Below are positions 19,937-29,341 of a stretch of 64,000 nucleotides of DNA, one piece after another. The translations under genes and the position numbers were made by a program. The notes beneath the pieces are model-generated. The model searched no databases. It was not told where the DNA came from and saw nothing but the letters and a program-made list of their open reading frames with translations. The stretch comes from DASRDU01 sp046331565 (GTDB lineage: Bacteria > Acidobacteriota > Blastocatellia > RBC074): NCBI GenBank assembly GCA_046331565.1, contig JAXLQP010000006.1, positions 1 through 64,000 on the forward strand, written 5' to 3'. The number at the start of each line of letters is the position of its first letter. Position 1 is the stretch's first letter.

Positions 19937-21706
19937 TCATGACCTGCTCTGTGGGACGATTAACGGGCGTCCGAGTTGTTTCAGCAGATTCCGGAAGCGC
20001 GGTTCCGCATGCAGGCTTTCCCAGTCCGGTTCTGTTCCGATGGCATGGATGTTCAGGTCGCGCTCCTCGCAGGCGCGCTCAAGCCAGGTGATTGCCTGAT
20101 CCTTCTCCTCAGCGTGAACATAGAGCAGGGCGATCCCGGAAGGATTGATATATTTTTCCTTCAGTTGCTCCGAAAGCTGATCGGCTGCGCGACTCATCGC
20201 GCCTCTGTAGCCTGACCTGGCATAGCCCGTTTTCAGGGCTTGCAGGACATCCGTGTTGCCCATCAGAGAATAAACCTTCTGACACTCGCTCAGCGCTTCG
20301 TCAAATCTTCCCTCCAGACTGAACACCCGCCACAGCATCAGATGCGCAAGGAAGAAACCGGAATCCATTTCGAGCGTCTTCTGCCATTGCCTGATCGCCT
20401 GTTCGTATTGACGTGCGACGTAAAGATGCCAGCCGATTGTCGCATAGAGCACCAGTGAGCGCGGATCCAGTTCCCATGCGCGCCTGATCATCGCCAGGCC
20501 TTCGTCCGAACGTCCCATATCCGCCAGTCCGAACGCATAAGAGATGCGCGCCAGCGTGTCGTTCGGATTGAGTTCGATGGCCTGCCTGAACTCCGCTTCA
20601 GCAGTCACCCAGTCCCAGTCATAATAGAATTTGAGTTTGCCCAGGACGCTGTGCGCTTCGTCGAGCGTGTCATCCAGTTCAAGCGCCTTCAGGACTGCCG
20701 CCCTGATCCGGGGAATGACTTCCCGTGGAGCCGCCAGGCCCCAGGCTCCGATCTGACCATAAGTATCTGCCAGCCCGGCCCAGGCCGCCGCATAGTTCGG
20801 ATCCTTATCAATCGCGGCCTGGAAATACTCAATGGCCTTCCAGCAACAGCCCGGCGACCATTTGTTATAGAAGTAACGGCCTTTGAGATAAGCTTCATAA
20901 GCCTCAGGGTTGACCGGGCGGACGGGAGTCAGACGCGCCTGCTCTTCAGGGGTCAGCGAGACGCGAATCCGACCCGCCACCGTGTATGCCACCTCATTTT
21001 GCAGGCTCAGAATGTCGCGCAGGTCGCGCTCGTAACTCTCGGCCCAGACATGCCGGTCGGTCGCCGCTTCGATCAACTGGACGGTGATCCGCATCCGCTC
21101 GCCGACGCGCAGCACGGCTCCTTCGACTACCGCTTTCACCTTCAGTTCCCGGGCAATCTGCGGCAGCAGTTTGCGGGTGTCCTTGTACTGCATGGCCGAG
21201 GTGCGCGAGATTACTTTCAATGTCCTGAGCTTGCCCAGCCTGGTCGTGAGCAGATCGGTAATCCCTTCGACGAAATAATCCTGCTCCGGGTCAGCATTAA
21301 GGTTGGCAAAGGGCAGGACAACGAGCGAATCAAAGACCTGAGACTGTCCGGTCACGACTGTCTGCGTTCCGGCTTCATGCACCTCGGCGATGAAGCGATA
21401 CCCGCGCTTCGGAATGGTTTCAATGTACTGCGGCGCGTCGGCATCATCACCAATTGCCCTGCGAATCTGTCTGATCTCCTGTGTCAGCGCGCTGTCGGTG
21501 ACGAACGACTGCTTCCAGACCTGATCAAACAACTCCCCTTTTTCAACCACACGCCCGCGATGTTCGACCAGATAAATCAGCAGGTCGAACGCGCGCGGCT
21601 CAAGCGTCCTGGCCTGATCGCGCTTCAGGACGCGAAAGTTATCGCGCTCGATCACGACATCATCGAAACAGTAAATGACCGGGTGGCGTTCCTGTGGGGA
21701 GGGCAT
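19937..21706 (-). CDS. Winged-helix transcription regulator with TolB-like and TPR domains
   Basis: About 589 residues. An OmpR/CadC-type winged helix at ~10-105 (LEPRAFDLLIYLVEHRGRVVEKGELFDQVW, ALTQEIRQIRRAIGDD, IETIPKRGYRF) is followed by a TolB-N/adenylate-cyclase-associated domain (~120-250: LVVLPFANLNADPEQDYFVEGITDLLTTRL) and TPR repeats to the end. No membrane segment, unlike CadC. The architecture is common in Acidobacteriota. It is divergent from the secreted-protein gene at 21947 and may control it (inference). Start unsure: ATG 21706, or TTG 21721, which has AGGAG 3 nt upstream. Confidence 0.85.
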   Translation of the reverse strand: MPSPQERHPVIYCFDDVVIERDNFRVLKRDQARTLEPRAFDLLIYLVEHRGRVVEKGELFDQVWKQSFVTDSALTQEIRQIRRAIGDDADAPQYIETIPKRGYRFIAEVHEAGTQTVVTGQSQVFDSLVVLPFANLNADPEQDYFVEGITDLLTTRLGKLRTLKVISRTSAMQYKDTRKLLPQIARELKVKAVVEGAVLRVGERMRITVQLIEAATDRHVWAESYERDLRDILSLQNEVAYTVAGRIRVSLTPEEQARLTPVRPVNPEAYEAYLKGRYFYNKWSPGCCWKAIEYFQAAIDKDPNYAAAWAGLADTYGQIGAWGLAAPREVIPRIRAAVLKALELDDTLDEAHSVLGKLKFYYDWDWVTAEAEFRQAIELNPNDTLARISYAFGLADMGRSDEGLAMIRRAWELDPRSLVLYATIGWHLYVARQYEQAIRQWQKTLEMDSGFFLAHLMLWRVFSLEGRFDEALSECQKVYSLMGNTDVLQALKTGYARSGYRGAMSRAADQLSEQLKEKYINPSGIALLYVHAEEKDQAITWLERACEERDLNIHAIGTEPDWESLHAEPRFRNLLKQLGRPLIVPQSRS

Positions 21707-21946
21707 GGCTTTTGTGGTCAATCACTCCTGACCTGACCTGACGGAAAGATCACAACATCCTCAGACTTCCTTCATCACCGCAAAGACCGGGCTGAGTATA
21801 CTCGCCACTAAAGAATAGTAAAAGTTGTTCAGACCAAAGAGGAAAGGCGATGGCCGCTGTCTCGGCAGGCCTGGCGGACAGAACAGGCGGCTTTCCTCAG
21901 AGGCAGTATTTTTTTCTGTGGCAGCACCAGGCCTGAGGAGGCGAGT

Positions 21947-23416
21947 ATGAAAAACAAGACTTTGATAACCAGGGCGGCGCTGGGAATTGTGCTGCTGATG
22001 ACCGCGACGGTTTACGCGCAATCTGAAATGACTGAAAACGCGGTCGGCGTTCAGGAAGGGATTTGCTCCGGCATCTGCTTTCGTTCGCCGCAGTATTACC
22101 GGCTCAATCTCGCACAAAGCGGAGACAGCATCCTTTACCGCAAAGCATCGGTGGTTATTGGCGGCGTCAATTTCAACCAGCCGATCAGCGTTGGCGAGAA
22201 TATTGAAATGATCAGGGATGTCCTGCAGGGCGGGTCGTTCGCCAGCCTGCCACCGGCGGCTCCGCTGGCCCGGCTTAACCAGGAGTTCCTCGCCGCACAG
22301 CTCAGCCTGGCGCTGGTCGGCGGCACCGGTTCATCGCGGGGAATCAGTGTGTTCAGAGGGCAGTTGCAATGCTATCGCAGCCTGATCAGTTTCAGGCCGG
22401 TGATTCTGAGCAACGGGGTGACGCTCACGCCTTTCTCGACACTCGGAGAACTTTTTGAGCAGGCGCTGTCTGCGGTTCGTGGAAGTCAGACGGCGGATAT
22501 GGATGCGCTGGCAGGTTTGCTCAATCTGCTTAACGGCAACGATGTCTCAGGACATTGTTTTGCGACGGCGCCGCCTCCGATTCAGGTGCCGCGTGATTAC
22601 CCCACGATTCAGGAAGCGGTGAATGCCGCCCGGCCCGGCGATGTGATCAGGGTGGGCAGGGGGGAATTCAAAGGGGCGTCGGTGAATAAGCCCGTGACGA
22701 TCATCGGGGAAGGGGCGGAAACCAGAATCACCAGCGGAGTCAGCGTCCCCGTTCAACTGCCGGATCGCGGTTTCCCGCCCTTTGCTTTCGTCGGTTTTCT
22801 GATCTCCTTCGGCGGTTCGGGAGCGACCATCAGCAATTTCAGAATCGAATTGACGAACGCGCCGGTGATTCCCAATCCCATCATGATCATCGGCGTCCAC
22901 GTCCGGCACGCTGATGATGTGACGGTCATTCATAACGAAATCGTCGGCCCCGGAGTCGTCACCGGCCCCGGAGCAGCGGCGTTCGCCCAGTATTCGGGCA
23001 TTTACCTGCTCGGCGCGAATCGCTGCACCGTCGCGCTTAACAAAGTGGATGGAACTTACAATGGCATAGGGTTAAGGTCCGACCCTTTCATCAACACCCC
23101 GACGACAAACAACGAGGTGGTACATAACCGGCTGTCCAGGATGCGGATCGGAATCGGGCTTGAGGAGCATCGCATGAATCCGGCGACAGGTTTTGGCCCT
23201 GAGCAGCCGGTTCAGCAGAACAATTTCCTTGGCAATTCGGTGCAGGGCGAGATCGGCCTGAGTCTGTCCGATCTGGCCGGGACGCTGCGTGACTTCATCC
23301 GCGACAACAATTTCACCCGCAATGATTTCACGCAGTGCGCAACGCCCCTGCAGGAGAATGTGCCGGGGATGGCGAACAAGAATCATTTCCTGATGAATCC
23401 CGGTCTGCAACCCTGA
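21947..23416 (+). CDS. Secreted right-handed beta-helix (NosD/pectate-lyase-like) protein
   Basis: 489 residues. A signal peptide (MKNKTLITRAALGIVLLMTATVYAQ) is followed by a region of unknown fold (30-205), then a parallel beta-helix from ~210 (RDYPTIQEAVNAARPGDVIRVGRGEF, then IIGVHVRHADDVTVIHNEI, YSGIYLLGANRCTVALNKV). Such helices bind or cleave polysaccharides; no catalytic set can be named. AGGAGG lies 7 nt before the ATG. It is followed by a second secreted protein gene 80 nt downstream. Confidence 0.85.
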   Translation: MKNKTLITRAALGIVLLMTATVYAQSEMTENAVGVQEGICSGICFRSPQYYRLNLAQSGDSILYRKASVVIGGVNFNQPISVGENIEMIRDVLQGGSFASLPPAAPLARLNQEFLAAQLSLALVGGTGSSRGISVFRGQLQCYRSLISFRPVILSNGVTLTPFSTLGELFEQALSAVRGSQTADMDALAGLLNLLNGNDVSGHCFATAPPPIQVPRDYPTIQEAVNAARPGDVIRVGRGEFKGASVNKPVTIIGEGAETRITSGVSVPVQLPDRGFPPFAFVGFLISFGGSGATISNFRIELTNAPVIPNPIMIIGVHVRHADDVTVIHNEIVGPGVVTGPGAAAFAQYSGIYLLGANRCTVALNKVDGTYNGIGLRSDPFINTPTTNNEVVHNRLSRMRIGIGLEEHRMNPATGFGPEQPVQQNNFLGNSVQGEIGLSLSDLAGTLRDFIRDNNFTRNDFTQCATPLQENVPGMANKNHFLMNPGLQP

Positions 23417-23496
23417 CCTGCCAGGCAAAACAGGCACGCCCTGCCGTCAGAGAAATCTGCTGACCGACCACAGACCAATTGATGAAGGAGGAACTT

Positions 23497-24144
23497 ATGA
23501 AAAACAAAGCAATGAAATATTTCAGCGCTGCTTGCCGCCCGGCAATGAGCGCGTGCATCGCAGTATTCGTCAGCCTGGTTATCTGCGTGCCCTGTGCCCA
23601 GGCGCAGGAGATTGATCAGCAGACATCAGCCAGGGGCGACGGCGCGGCTGGCCATTACTCAGGTGACAAGTTCAGCTACGCGACCGGAAAAGAAGTGGCT
23701 GCGCCTGGCGGCTCCGGCGGGACAGTTACCTGTGCGGGAGGCCGCCCGACAGGGCTTCCTTTTCCCTTGTGTAGTCCGGAGACGAAAAGAATTCTGATCC
23801 GGGGAGCCATCCGCTACTTCGACTATCAGGAGCTGGCCGGTCCGGCTGCCGCGATGTTTGCCGGGACATCAAGGTTTGTCCTCAACTGCAACCTGAACCC
23901 GGATTATCAGGGTTCCTGCTGGGGCACCTTTGAATGGCCCGTAACTGCCATGGGCGGCAAATGGGAGGGAACTTTCTTCGGAGAACTGGATCTGCTGAAG
24001 GCGTTCGTGAAAGTCACGGCTGTCGGACAGGGAAGCGGCGGCGAACTTGAAGACCGGGAGATGAAATACGACATTTTGTATCCGGGAGGAGCAACATACG
24101 GCACGGCCATCCTGCGCGTGCCGGTTGTGGCCCGCACCTTCTGA
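23497..24144 (+). CDS. Secreted protein of unknown function
   Basis: 215 residues. The ATG at 23497 is chosen because AGGAGG precedes it; upstream in-frame starts lie within or before that site. A signal peptide runs through residues ~8-35 to a probable cut after AQA. The mature part has paired Cys (RFVLNCNLNPDYQGSCWGTFEW) and beta-rich Gly motifs (GGKWEGTFFGELD). I do not recognise the family. Its N-terminal start MKNK and leader resemble those of the upstream beta-helix protein, suggesting a co-expressed pair. Confidence 0.7.
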   Translation: MKNKAMKYFSAACRPAMSACIAVFVSLVICVPCAQAQEIDQQTSARGDGAAGHYSGDKFSYATGKEVAAPGGSGGTVTCAGGRPTGLPFPLCSPETKRILIRGAIRYFDYQELAGPAAAMFAGTSRFVLNCNLNPDYQGSCWGTFEWPVTAMGGKWEGTFFGELDLLKAFVKVTAVGQGSGGELEDREMKYDILYPGGATYGTAILRVPVVARTF

Positions 24145-24208
24145 AGCTCCGGGAGTCAGGCGCAGCCTGCATTTCCGCTCTGACGAATCGCCAGAGCGCC
24201 CCAGGGCA

Positions 24209-24283
24209 GGGAAAAGAGGAGAAACGGGAGAAAGGGAGAAGGTCAGTTGTGCCTCCCTTTCTCTTTTTCTCCTTTTCCGTTTT
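24209..24283. repeat. Purine/pyrimidine inverted repeat
   Basis: A GA-rich run (24209-24242, GGGAAAAGAGGAGAAA...) is followed by a complementary CT-rich run (24251-24283). The pairing is imperfect. It sits between converging genes and could act as a terminator in both directions. Confidence 0.6.
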
Positions 24284-25143
24284 CAGACAGACATGGCCGA
24301 GCCGCAGCGCGAGCAGAATTTTGAGCCGGAGCGAACTTCGGTGCCGCAGGTCTGACAGAACTTTCGCGCAGGCGGCGGTGGCTGCATTCCATAATTCGGC
24401 GGCGGTGGTGCGCCGTAAGCAGGCGGTGGCGGCATTGCGGGCATGAAGCTGTGCGCGCCTGCGACGCTGAAACAATCACGATAAGCTGCGGCGTGCGTCA
24501 GAAAGAGCAGTGGAAACGTCGCCACAAGGCCAATGCCGCAGGCGTAACCACCGGCTGAAGCCAGAAAGGTCAGAACCAGCGCGAAGAGAACGAACATCAG
24601 CCAGTCTTTTTTTGCAGTCTCAAAACTTGTCCGTATTGCATCAACCGCGCCCATGTTGCCTTCGACAATCAGCGGCACGGCAAAGAATGTCAGACCCGGA
24701 ACTGCCAGCGCGGGCAGAAAGCACAGCATCGCGCCAAGGATTGAAAGAATGCTGGTCAGAAACAGCGCGCCCAGCACCCGCAGAAAATATGGCCCGCCTG
24801 AAAACAGATCACCCACTGTGACCTGCCCGCCGCGCACCTGTTTGAAGGCGGCGCGGTACATCCCGGACATCAGCCAGGCGGCCAGCAGGATAAAAGCCAG
24901 GTAAAGCAGTGGGTAGAAAGCAAACAATTCGACGGGGAAGCGCGGCGACGCACCACCATTGATACGAGACATCGAACTGAGCATGACGCTGATCATCAGC
25001 CCGTAAATCAGGCCCAGCGGGATTAAAGTGATGATGAGGTAAACCAGCGTGATCATGACCCAGCCCTGCCATTGCTGAGTGAACAGATTCCATCCTTCGC
25101 CGATCCATTCCCAGCGGACTTTGGGTGAATCCTGTGATTGCAT
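24283..25143 (-). CDS. Polytopic membrane protein with C-terminal double zinc ribbon
   Basis: 286 residues. Residues ~28-225 hold about five to six membrane segments in a glycerophosphodiesterase-membrane/DUF975-like arrangement (VMITLVYLIITLIPLGLIYGL, FLRVLGALFLTSILSIL, LMFVLFALVLTFLAS). A Pro-rich linker (MPPPPAYGAPPPPNYG) leads to a zinc ribbon CQTCGTEV-(7)-CSRCGS at the C-terminus. Function unknown; the ribbon probably binds a cytosolic partner. Stand-alone gene. Confidence 0.75.
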   Translation of the reverse strand: MQSQDSPKVRWEWIGEGWNLFTQQWQGWVMITLVYLIITLIPLGLIYGLMISVMLSSMSRINGGASPRFPVELFAFYPLLYLAFILLAAWLMSGMYRAAFKQVRGGQVTVGDLFSGGPYFLRVLGALFLTSILSILGAMLCFLPALAVPGLTFFAVPLIVEGNMGAVDAIRTSFETAKKDWLMFVLFALVLTFLASAGGYACGIGLVATFPLLFLTHAAAYRDCFSVAGAHSFMPAMPPPPAYGAPPPPNYGMQPPPPARKFCQTCGTEVRSGSKFCSRCGSAMSV

Positions 25144-25186
25144 GAATGTTCTCCTGAATTGAATGGGGCTGATGGGAAAACTGCCG

Positions 25187-26110
25187 CTACGCTTTCACTC
25201 CCGCTTCAGTCAGGTATTCGCGCATGACTCTGGCATAGTGCGGGAAGGCGATTTCGGGTTCTTCGATTTCAGGATGCCAGTGTTTTTCCCACTCGAAGCA
25301 GTAATAGCCTTTGTATCCGCCTGCGGCCAGCGCCTTCACCGTTTCTTTGATGGGAATCTGTCCGGTGCCGGTCAGCACGTAGCGACGCTCATTGCCATTC
25401 GGCACTGAATCCTTGAGGTGTGTGTGGCGCGTGTACCGACCAAGCTGGCGATAAGTCTCCTCCGGTTTTTCTCCGACGACGCAGGTGTGGTGCGCGTCCC
25501 ACAGAAAAGCGACGTTGTTCATTCCTGTGCCCTGCATCAGTTCCAGCACATCGGCTGACCTGGCAAAATCTCCGTGCGATTCAACCAGCACGGCCACGCT
25601 GCTGCCTTTGGCGTAATCGCCCAGTTCGCGCAGGCTGCTGATGATGCGCTCAAGCGTGACTTTGCGTTCCTCGCCCGGCACAAATTTATCGGGGAAGACG
25701 CGAATGTAAGGCACGTTCATCCGGTACGCCAGATCAATGAATCGTTTCGCTTCGTTCAGATTTTCGGCGCGCTTTGCCGGATCAGGTTCATGCATTCTGG
25801 CCGATGAGCCGAGGTCAGAAACCTTCAGCCCCAGCGCCGACAGATCGCGCAGGCTCGCTTTCAGCCGGTCGCCCGTGAATTCAGGAACCTTCGTCAGATC
25901 CATTTCCCCCAGAATGCCGCGCAGTTCAATGGCGGCATAACCAGACTGCGCAGCCTGGCTGAGAATTGTCTTCCAGTTCCACTTCGGACAGCCAAGTGTG
26001 GAAAAGGCGATGGGCAGCCGCTTCGCGGCGCGGTTGGTGTTGATGATGGCCGGAGCGGCCACCACAGCGGTCAGTGACTGAATGAATTGTCGGCGCGTTG
26101 GGTCTGACAT
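25187..26110 (-). CDS. Tat-exported sugar phosphate isomerase/epimerase-like TIM barrel
   Basis: 307 residues. A Tat signal (DPTRRQFIQSLTAVVAAPAII) precedes an AP-endonuclease-2-type TIM barrel: LGCPKWNWKTILSQAAQSGYAAIELRG, LVESHGDF, FLWDAHHTC, HTHLKD, YYCFEWEKHWHPEIEEPE. The Glu/Asp/His set matches the metal site of xylose-isomerase-like epimerases. Probable role: periplasmic sugar conversion beside the lyase gene upstream. ATG 26110 chosen to start just before the twin-arginine; 26119 is also possible. It starts 33 nt past the lyase gene end. Confidence 0.83.
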   Translation of the reverse strand: MSDPTRRQFIQSLTAVVAAPAIINTNRAAKRLPIAFSTLGCPKWNWKTILSQAAQSGYAAIELRGILGEMDLTKVPEFTGDRLKASLRDLSALGLKVSDLGSSARMHEPDPAKRAENLNEAKRFIDLAYRMNVPYIRVFPDKFVPGEERKVTLERIISSLRELGDYAKGSSVAVLVESHGDFARSADVLELMQGTGMNNVAFLWDAHHTCVVGEKPEETYRQLGRYTRHTHLKDSVPNGNERRYVLTGTGQIPIKETVKALAAGGYKGYYCFEWEKHWHPEIEEPEIAFPHYARVMREYLTEAGVKA

Positions 26111-26142
26111 AAGGTTCATCTGTTTCTGTTTTATTGTCTGAA

Positions 26143-28017
26143 TTATTTGCGGCTGAGTGACTGCCACTTTGCCAGCGGTTCAATTTTCGGCGTTGTCATT
26201 TTGCGATCAGGCGATTCAATCATGATGACCAGCCGCGTGGCCCTGACCTTTTCGGGCAGGCGCGCAATCAGTTTGCTGATGCCCTTGTTCTGATTTTCGG
26301 CTGGTGAAGATGGCGCAGCGGATGCGGTTTCAAAGTGAGCACTGGCCGGAGCAATGATGCGCGCCTGCATCATGGTTTCGCCCTGACGCAGCGTGGCGGT
26401 TGCGCCGTTGATGCTGATTTCTGCCGGAGTGTGCAATTGCCAGATGACCTCGTGCGGGGTGTCGGCTTCAAGTTCATCTTCAATCAGCACGCGCTGCCGA
26501 TCCAGCAGCGCCACGCCGCGCCAGACGCGCCTGAGCGCCGGATAAGCCGCAGTCAGGTCGGCAATGGCGAAAGCGCGTTCAGGCCTGGAATAAAAGGCAA
26601 TCAGCGGCGCTCTGGCTGTCGGCGGCTGGTCTGCGCCATCAATCAGCAGCGTGTTGTGGCCTGCGGTTTTCAGGCGGTAATAATTCCATCGCTGCTTTTT
26701 ATCGAAATAACCCGGCAGGTTGTAATCATCGCTGCCGAGGTCAGCGGCCCAGCGATAACCCTGCGCATCAAGCACGAACGAACCGAGATCAAGATGGCTG
26801 TGATTGGCCTGATTGTCGCCGCCCTTGAAGCCGATGAACCAGGCGTTCGTGTCTTCCCACGCGCTGCGAAAAAAAGCGACATCAATGCCGCGATAAACTG
26901 CATCGAGCGGCATCGCGTCTTTTTTCGGCCCTTCGCCCTGCGCTTCAAACCAGAGCAGGTCAAAGGCGCTCGGACGCCCGCCAATCTGCGAGCGCATCAT
27001 TCGCTGGTGCCAGGCCTGGCGCGGCTGATTGAACGTGCGCGCCAGCCAGAACATTTCCGGCGCAGCTTCGCGGCGGTCATGCGCATCGGCATAATTGAAC
27101 GGCCTGCCGAGCGGCCCCGTCGAATGGATCCGAAAATCACCCGTGACCGCAAAGCCCGGCATTTGCCGCAATGATTGCAGCGGCGCAAAATCAGGCCCCA
27201 GCGCGCTTTCAAGCGCCGCCAGCAGATAAACGTTGTAACTCGTCGCGTAATGCCAGTAACCCGGCCCTTCGTTCCAGCCGCCATCAGGCGCATACGAACC
27301 CATCGGCAGCCTGACTGATTCAAGCGCGCGACTGATGATGTCTGCGCTCAGCTCCGGCGTTTCATCAGCCACCGCCAGCGCACCGATGACCATTCCGCCG
27401 TTGCAGACCTGATTCCAGTTGTGCGTGACCTTCACCCACCATTTGTTTTCACGATAAAAAGGCAGCGACAGCTTCAGTCCCTTGTCAGTCAGGGCCGCGC
27501 GAATGGTGGCGCGGTCTTCCACGCTCAGAAAGTCATACAACCAGTCATAACCGATGCCGAAGGCGTGCGACATCTCAGCCACATCCAGAAAGTGCGACGG
27601 ATTCCAGTCTTTGAAAGCCGCTGCCGCAAGCAGTTCCTGCCTGGCGCGTTCAGCAAAACGCCGGTCGCCATCAAGGCGGTAAATCAGGCCCAGCGTATAA
27701 ACGCGCTCCAGACAGCGTTTGCTTTGCGCAAGCAGGCGCGGGCCGATCAGCTTGTATTCAACGGTTGGTTCGGACAGCAGCTTTTCAGCTTCGCGGCGCA
27801 ACTGCTGATACCATTTGCGCGCCAGACTGTCGTGTGCAATGTGGCCCCTGATGCGCGCCAGGTCTGCGTCAGTCGCCATCAGGCGCGGGTGCTGCCGCCG
27901 CAGGCTTTTCAGCGTGCTCGCCGCATCATTCGCCTGAACCACAGCCTGACGGGCAGGCGCAGGCACGCTGAAGAAGAGTAATAACAGAATGGCGCAAAGG
28001 CAGAGCCGGTGACGCAT
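26143..28017 (-). CDS. Secreted heparinase II/III-family polysaccharide lyase-like protein
   Basis: 624 residues. A signal peptide (RLCLCAILLLLFFSVPAPA) is followed by an alpha/alpha-toroid (~50-330: LYDFLSVEDRATIRAAL, WWVKVTHNWNQVCNGGM, SYAPDGGWNEGPGYWHYA) and a heparinase II/III beta-sandwich (HSHLDLGSFVLDAQGYRWAADLG, AGHNTLLIDGADQ). The NHSHLDLGSF motif and the toroid Tyr/His are typical of lyases acting on uronic-acid polymers. AGAGGA supports ATG 28017. With the epimerase-like gene it forms a likely glycan-use operon; substrate unknown. Confidence 0.85.
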   Translation of the reverse strand: MRHRLCLCAILLLLFFSVPAPARQAVVQANDAASTLKSLRRQHPRLMATDADLARIRGHIAHDSLARKWYQQLRREAEKLLSEPTVEYKLIGPRLLAQSKRCLERVYTLGLIYRLDGDRRFAERARQELLAAAAFKDWNPSHFLDVAEMSHAFGIGYDWLYDFLSVEDRATIRAALTDKGLKLSLPFYRENKWWVKVTHNWNQVCNGGMVIGALAVADETPELSADIISRALESVRLPMGSYAPDGGWNEGPGYWHYATSYNVYLLAALESALGPDFAPLQSLRQMPGFAVTGDFRIHSTGPLGRPFNYADAHDRREAAPEMFWLARTFNQPRQAWHQRMMRSQIGGRPSAFDLLWFEAQGEGPKKDAMPLDAVYRGIDVAFFRSAWEDTNAWFIGFKGGDNQANHSHLDLGSFVLDAQGYRWAADLGSDDYNLPGYFDKKQRWNYYRLKTAGHNTLLIDGADQPPTARAPLIAFYSRPERAFAIADLTAAYPALRRVWRGVALLDRQRVLIEDELEADTPHEVIWQLHTPAEISINGATATLRQGETMMQARIIAPASAHFETASAAPSSPAENQNKGISKLIARLPEKVRATRLVIMIESPDRKMTTPKIEPLAKWQSLSRK

Positions 28018-28209
28018 CAGTGATTTCCTCTGAGACTGGTGGTGAAACGTCCTGAAGTGATGAGACTGATGAATGGTAATACCGGAAGCCGGGAGCCGCA
28101 ACATCAGCAGCCGCGATGATCTGAAATTCAAGTCTTGAAATCCTGAAAGCCTTGTGCCAGGATTTGCGTCCGTTTTCAGACGGCCTTCAGGTATTTTCAT
28201 TGATCATGC

Positions 28210-28292
<83 letters not shown>

Positions 28293-28400
28293 TCTTCACT
28301 GGCTTTCAATTTCAATCACTTACAGTTGCAGATGGCGGGCGGATAACGATTCGGGTTACGGATCGTGATGGGGAAGGCTCGTTTTGCACATTCAGAGTGC

Positions 28401-28436
28401 AAAAACAACAGGCCATCTGAAAGCAGATGACCTGTT
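28401..28436 (-). terminator. Rho-independent terminator of the island gene cluster
   Basis: Read on the minus strand, AACAGGTCATCTG pairs with CAGATGGCCTGTT around a 4-nt loop, followed by GTTTTTG. It lies 25 nt after the stop of the coiled-coil gene. Confidence 0.75.
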
Positions 28437-28460
28437 CACCGACGCAGCTTGTTTGCGCCT

Positions 28461-29003
28461 TCAGCCCTGAACCTTCCCGTTGCTTTCGAGACTGTCAATT
28501 CTGCGGTGCGCCGTCTTCACGGCCTGCGCCATTTCAGCCAGCGCATCATCGCGCCTGCGGTTGGATTCGGCCATTTCCGCCATTGCCTGCTGCATGGCTG
28601 TCTGCGATTCAGCCAGAACCTCAAATCTTGCTTCACTCCGCTGCTGCACGTCGGTCAGAGCCGCAATCCTTTCAGCCGTTTGATTGTGCCAGTCGGCCTG
28701 AGTATCGGTCTTGCGGTCGAAGTGTTCGACCATCAGCGCCAGATTGCGCTCCGTGCCAGCCTGCGCTTCAGAGAGTGCGCGAATGCTTTCCCGCAGAGAT
28801 TTGCGCTCACGGTCACCGGCACGCACGATCAGCGTGACAACTCGTTCAAGCCGGGCAATGCGCGCGTCAGCTTTGGCCTGCGCCTCGTCGAAGCGCTGCC
28901 GGTCTGCAAGCTGCGCCTCTTCCAGCCGGTCAAGGCTCTCTGTCAGTGCCTCAATCTGGTTTTCGATCCGGTCAAACTTCCGGTTCAGTTCCTCGTCGGT
29001 CAT
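28461..29003 (-). CDS. Coiled-coil protein of unknown function
   Basis: 180 residues, almost entirely predicted coiled coil with heptad Leu/Ile/Val spacing (ELNRKFDRIENQIEALTESLDRLEEAQ to LAEMAQAVKTAHRRIDSLES). Rich in Glu, Arg, Ala and Gln; no signal or membrane segment. Such proteins often form rods or bind phage/element components. Third gene of the tRNA-Ser island; a terminator follows. Confidence 0.65.
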   Translation of the reverse strand: MTDEELNRKFDRIENQIEALTESLDRLEEAQLADRQRFDEAQAKADARIARLERVVTLIVRAGDRERKSLRESIRALSEAQAGTERNLALMVEHFDRKTDTQADWHNQTAERIAALTDVQQRSEARFEVLAESQTAMQQAMAEMAESNRRRDDALAEMAQAVKTAHRRIDSLESNGKVQG

Positions 29004-29080
29004 TTCTCAGCCCCATTCTTCACAGATCGTCTGCCATTGATTGGAGTCTTTTCAGGTCTGCTCACTTCACAACTTTCTGT

Positions 29081-29341
29081 TCAGGCTTCCATTAACGGGT
29101 CACTGATCAGTGCGCGAAGTTGCTCGCGAGTAATCCGGAGCTGATGAATCTTCTCTGCGCACAAAGCGGGCAGGATTTCATCCGATGGCAACTCGGTCAG
29201 ATGGAAGGTAGTTGTTTCATCTGCTTCCTTAAGTTCAGCCGCCAGAAACTCTCCTTTCGTCATCCGCAGTACTTGCAGTCTGACTTTGAGAAGTTCCTTC
29301 AGGTCTTCAGGCCGCGTCAGGTGGTATTCAGTCTCAACCAT
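29081..29341 (-). CDS. Small protein of unknown function in tRNA-Ser island
   Basis: 86 residues from ATG 29341 (a GTG three bases earlier is also open). Acidic, soluble, probably alpha/beta: VETEYHLTRPEDLKELLKVRL, then KEADETTTFHLTEL and EKIHQLRITREQLRALI. Its start overlaps the stop of the upstream helix-turn-helix gene (TGATG), so the two are translationally coupled. No family recognised. Confidence 0.6.
   Translation of the reverse strand: MVETEYHLTRPEDLKELLKVRLQVLRMTKGEFLAAELKEADETTTFHLTELPSDEILPALCAEKIHQLRITREQLRALISDPLMEA

Noticed and set aside
20651..21736. 361-codon plus-strand frame
   Set aside because: Antisense shadow of the winged-helix/TPR regulator.
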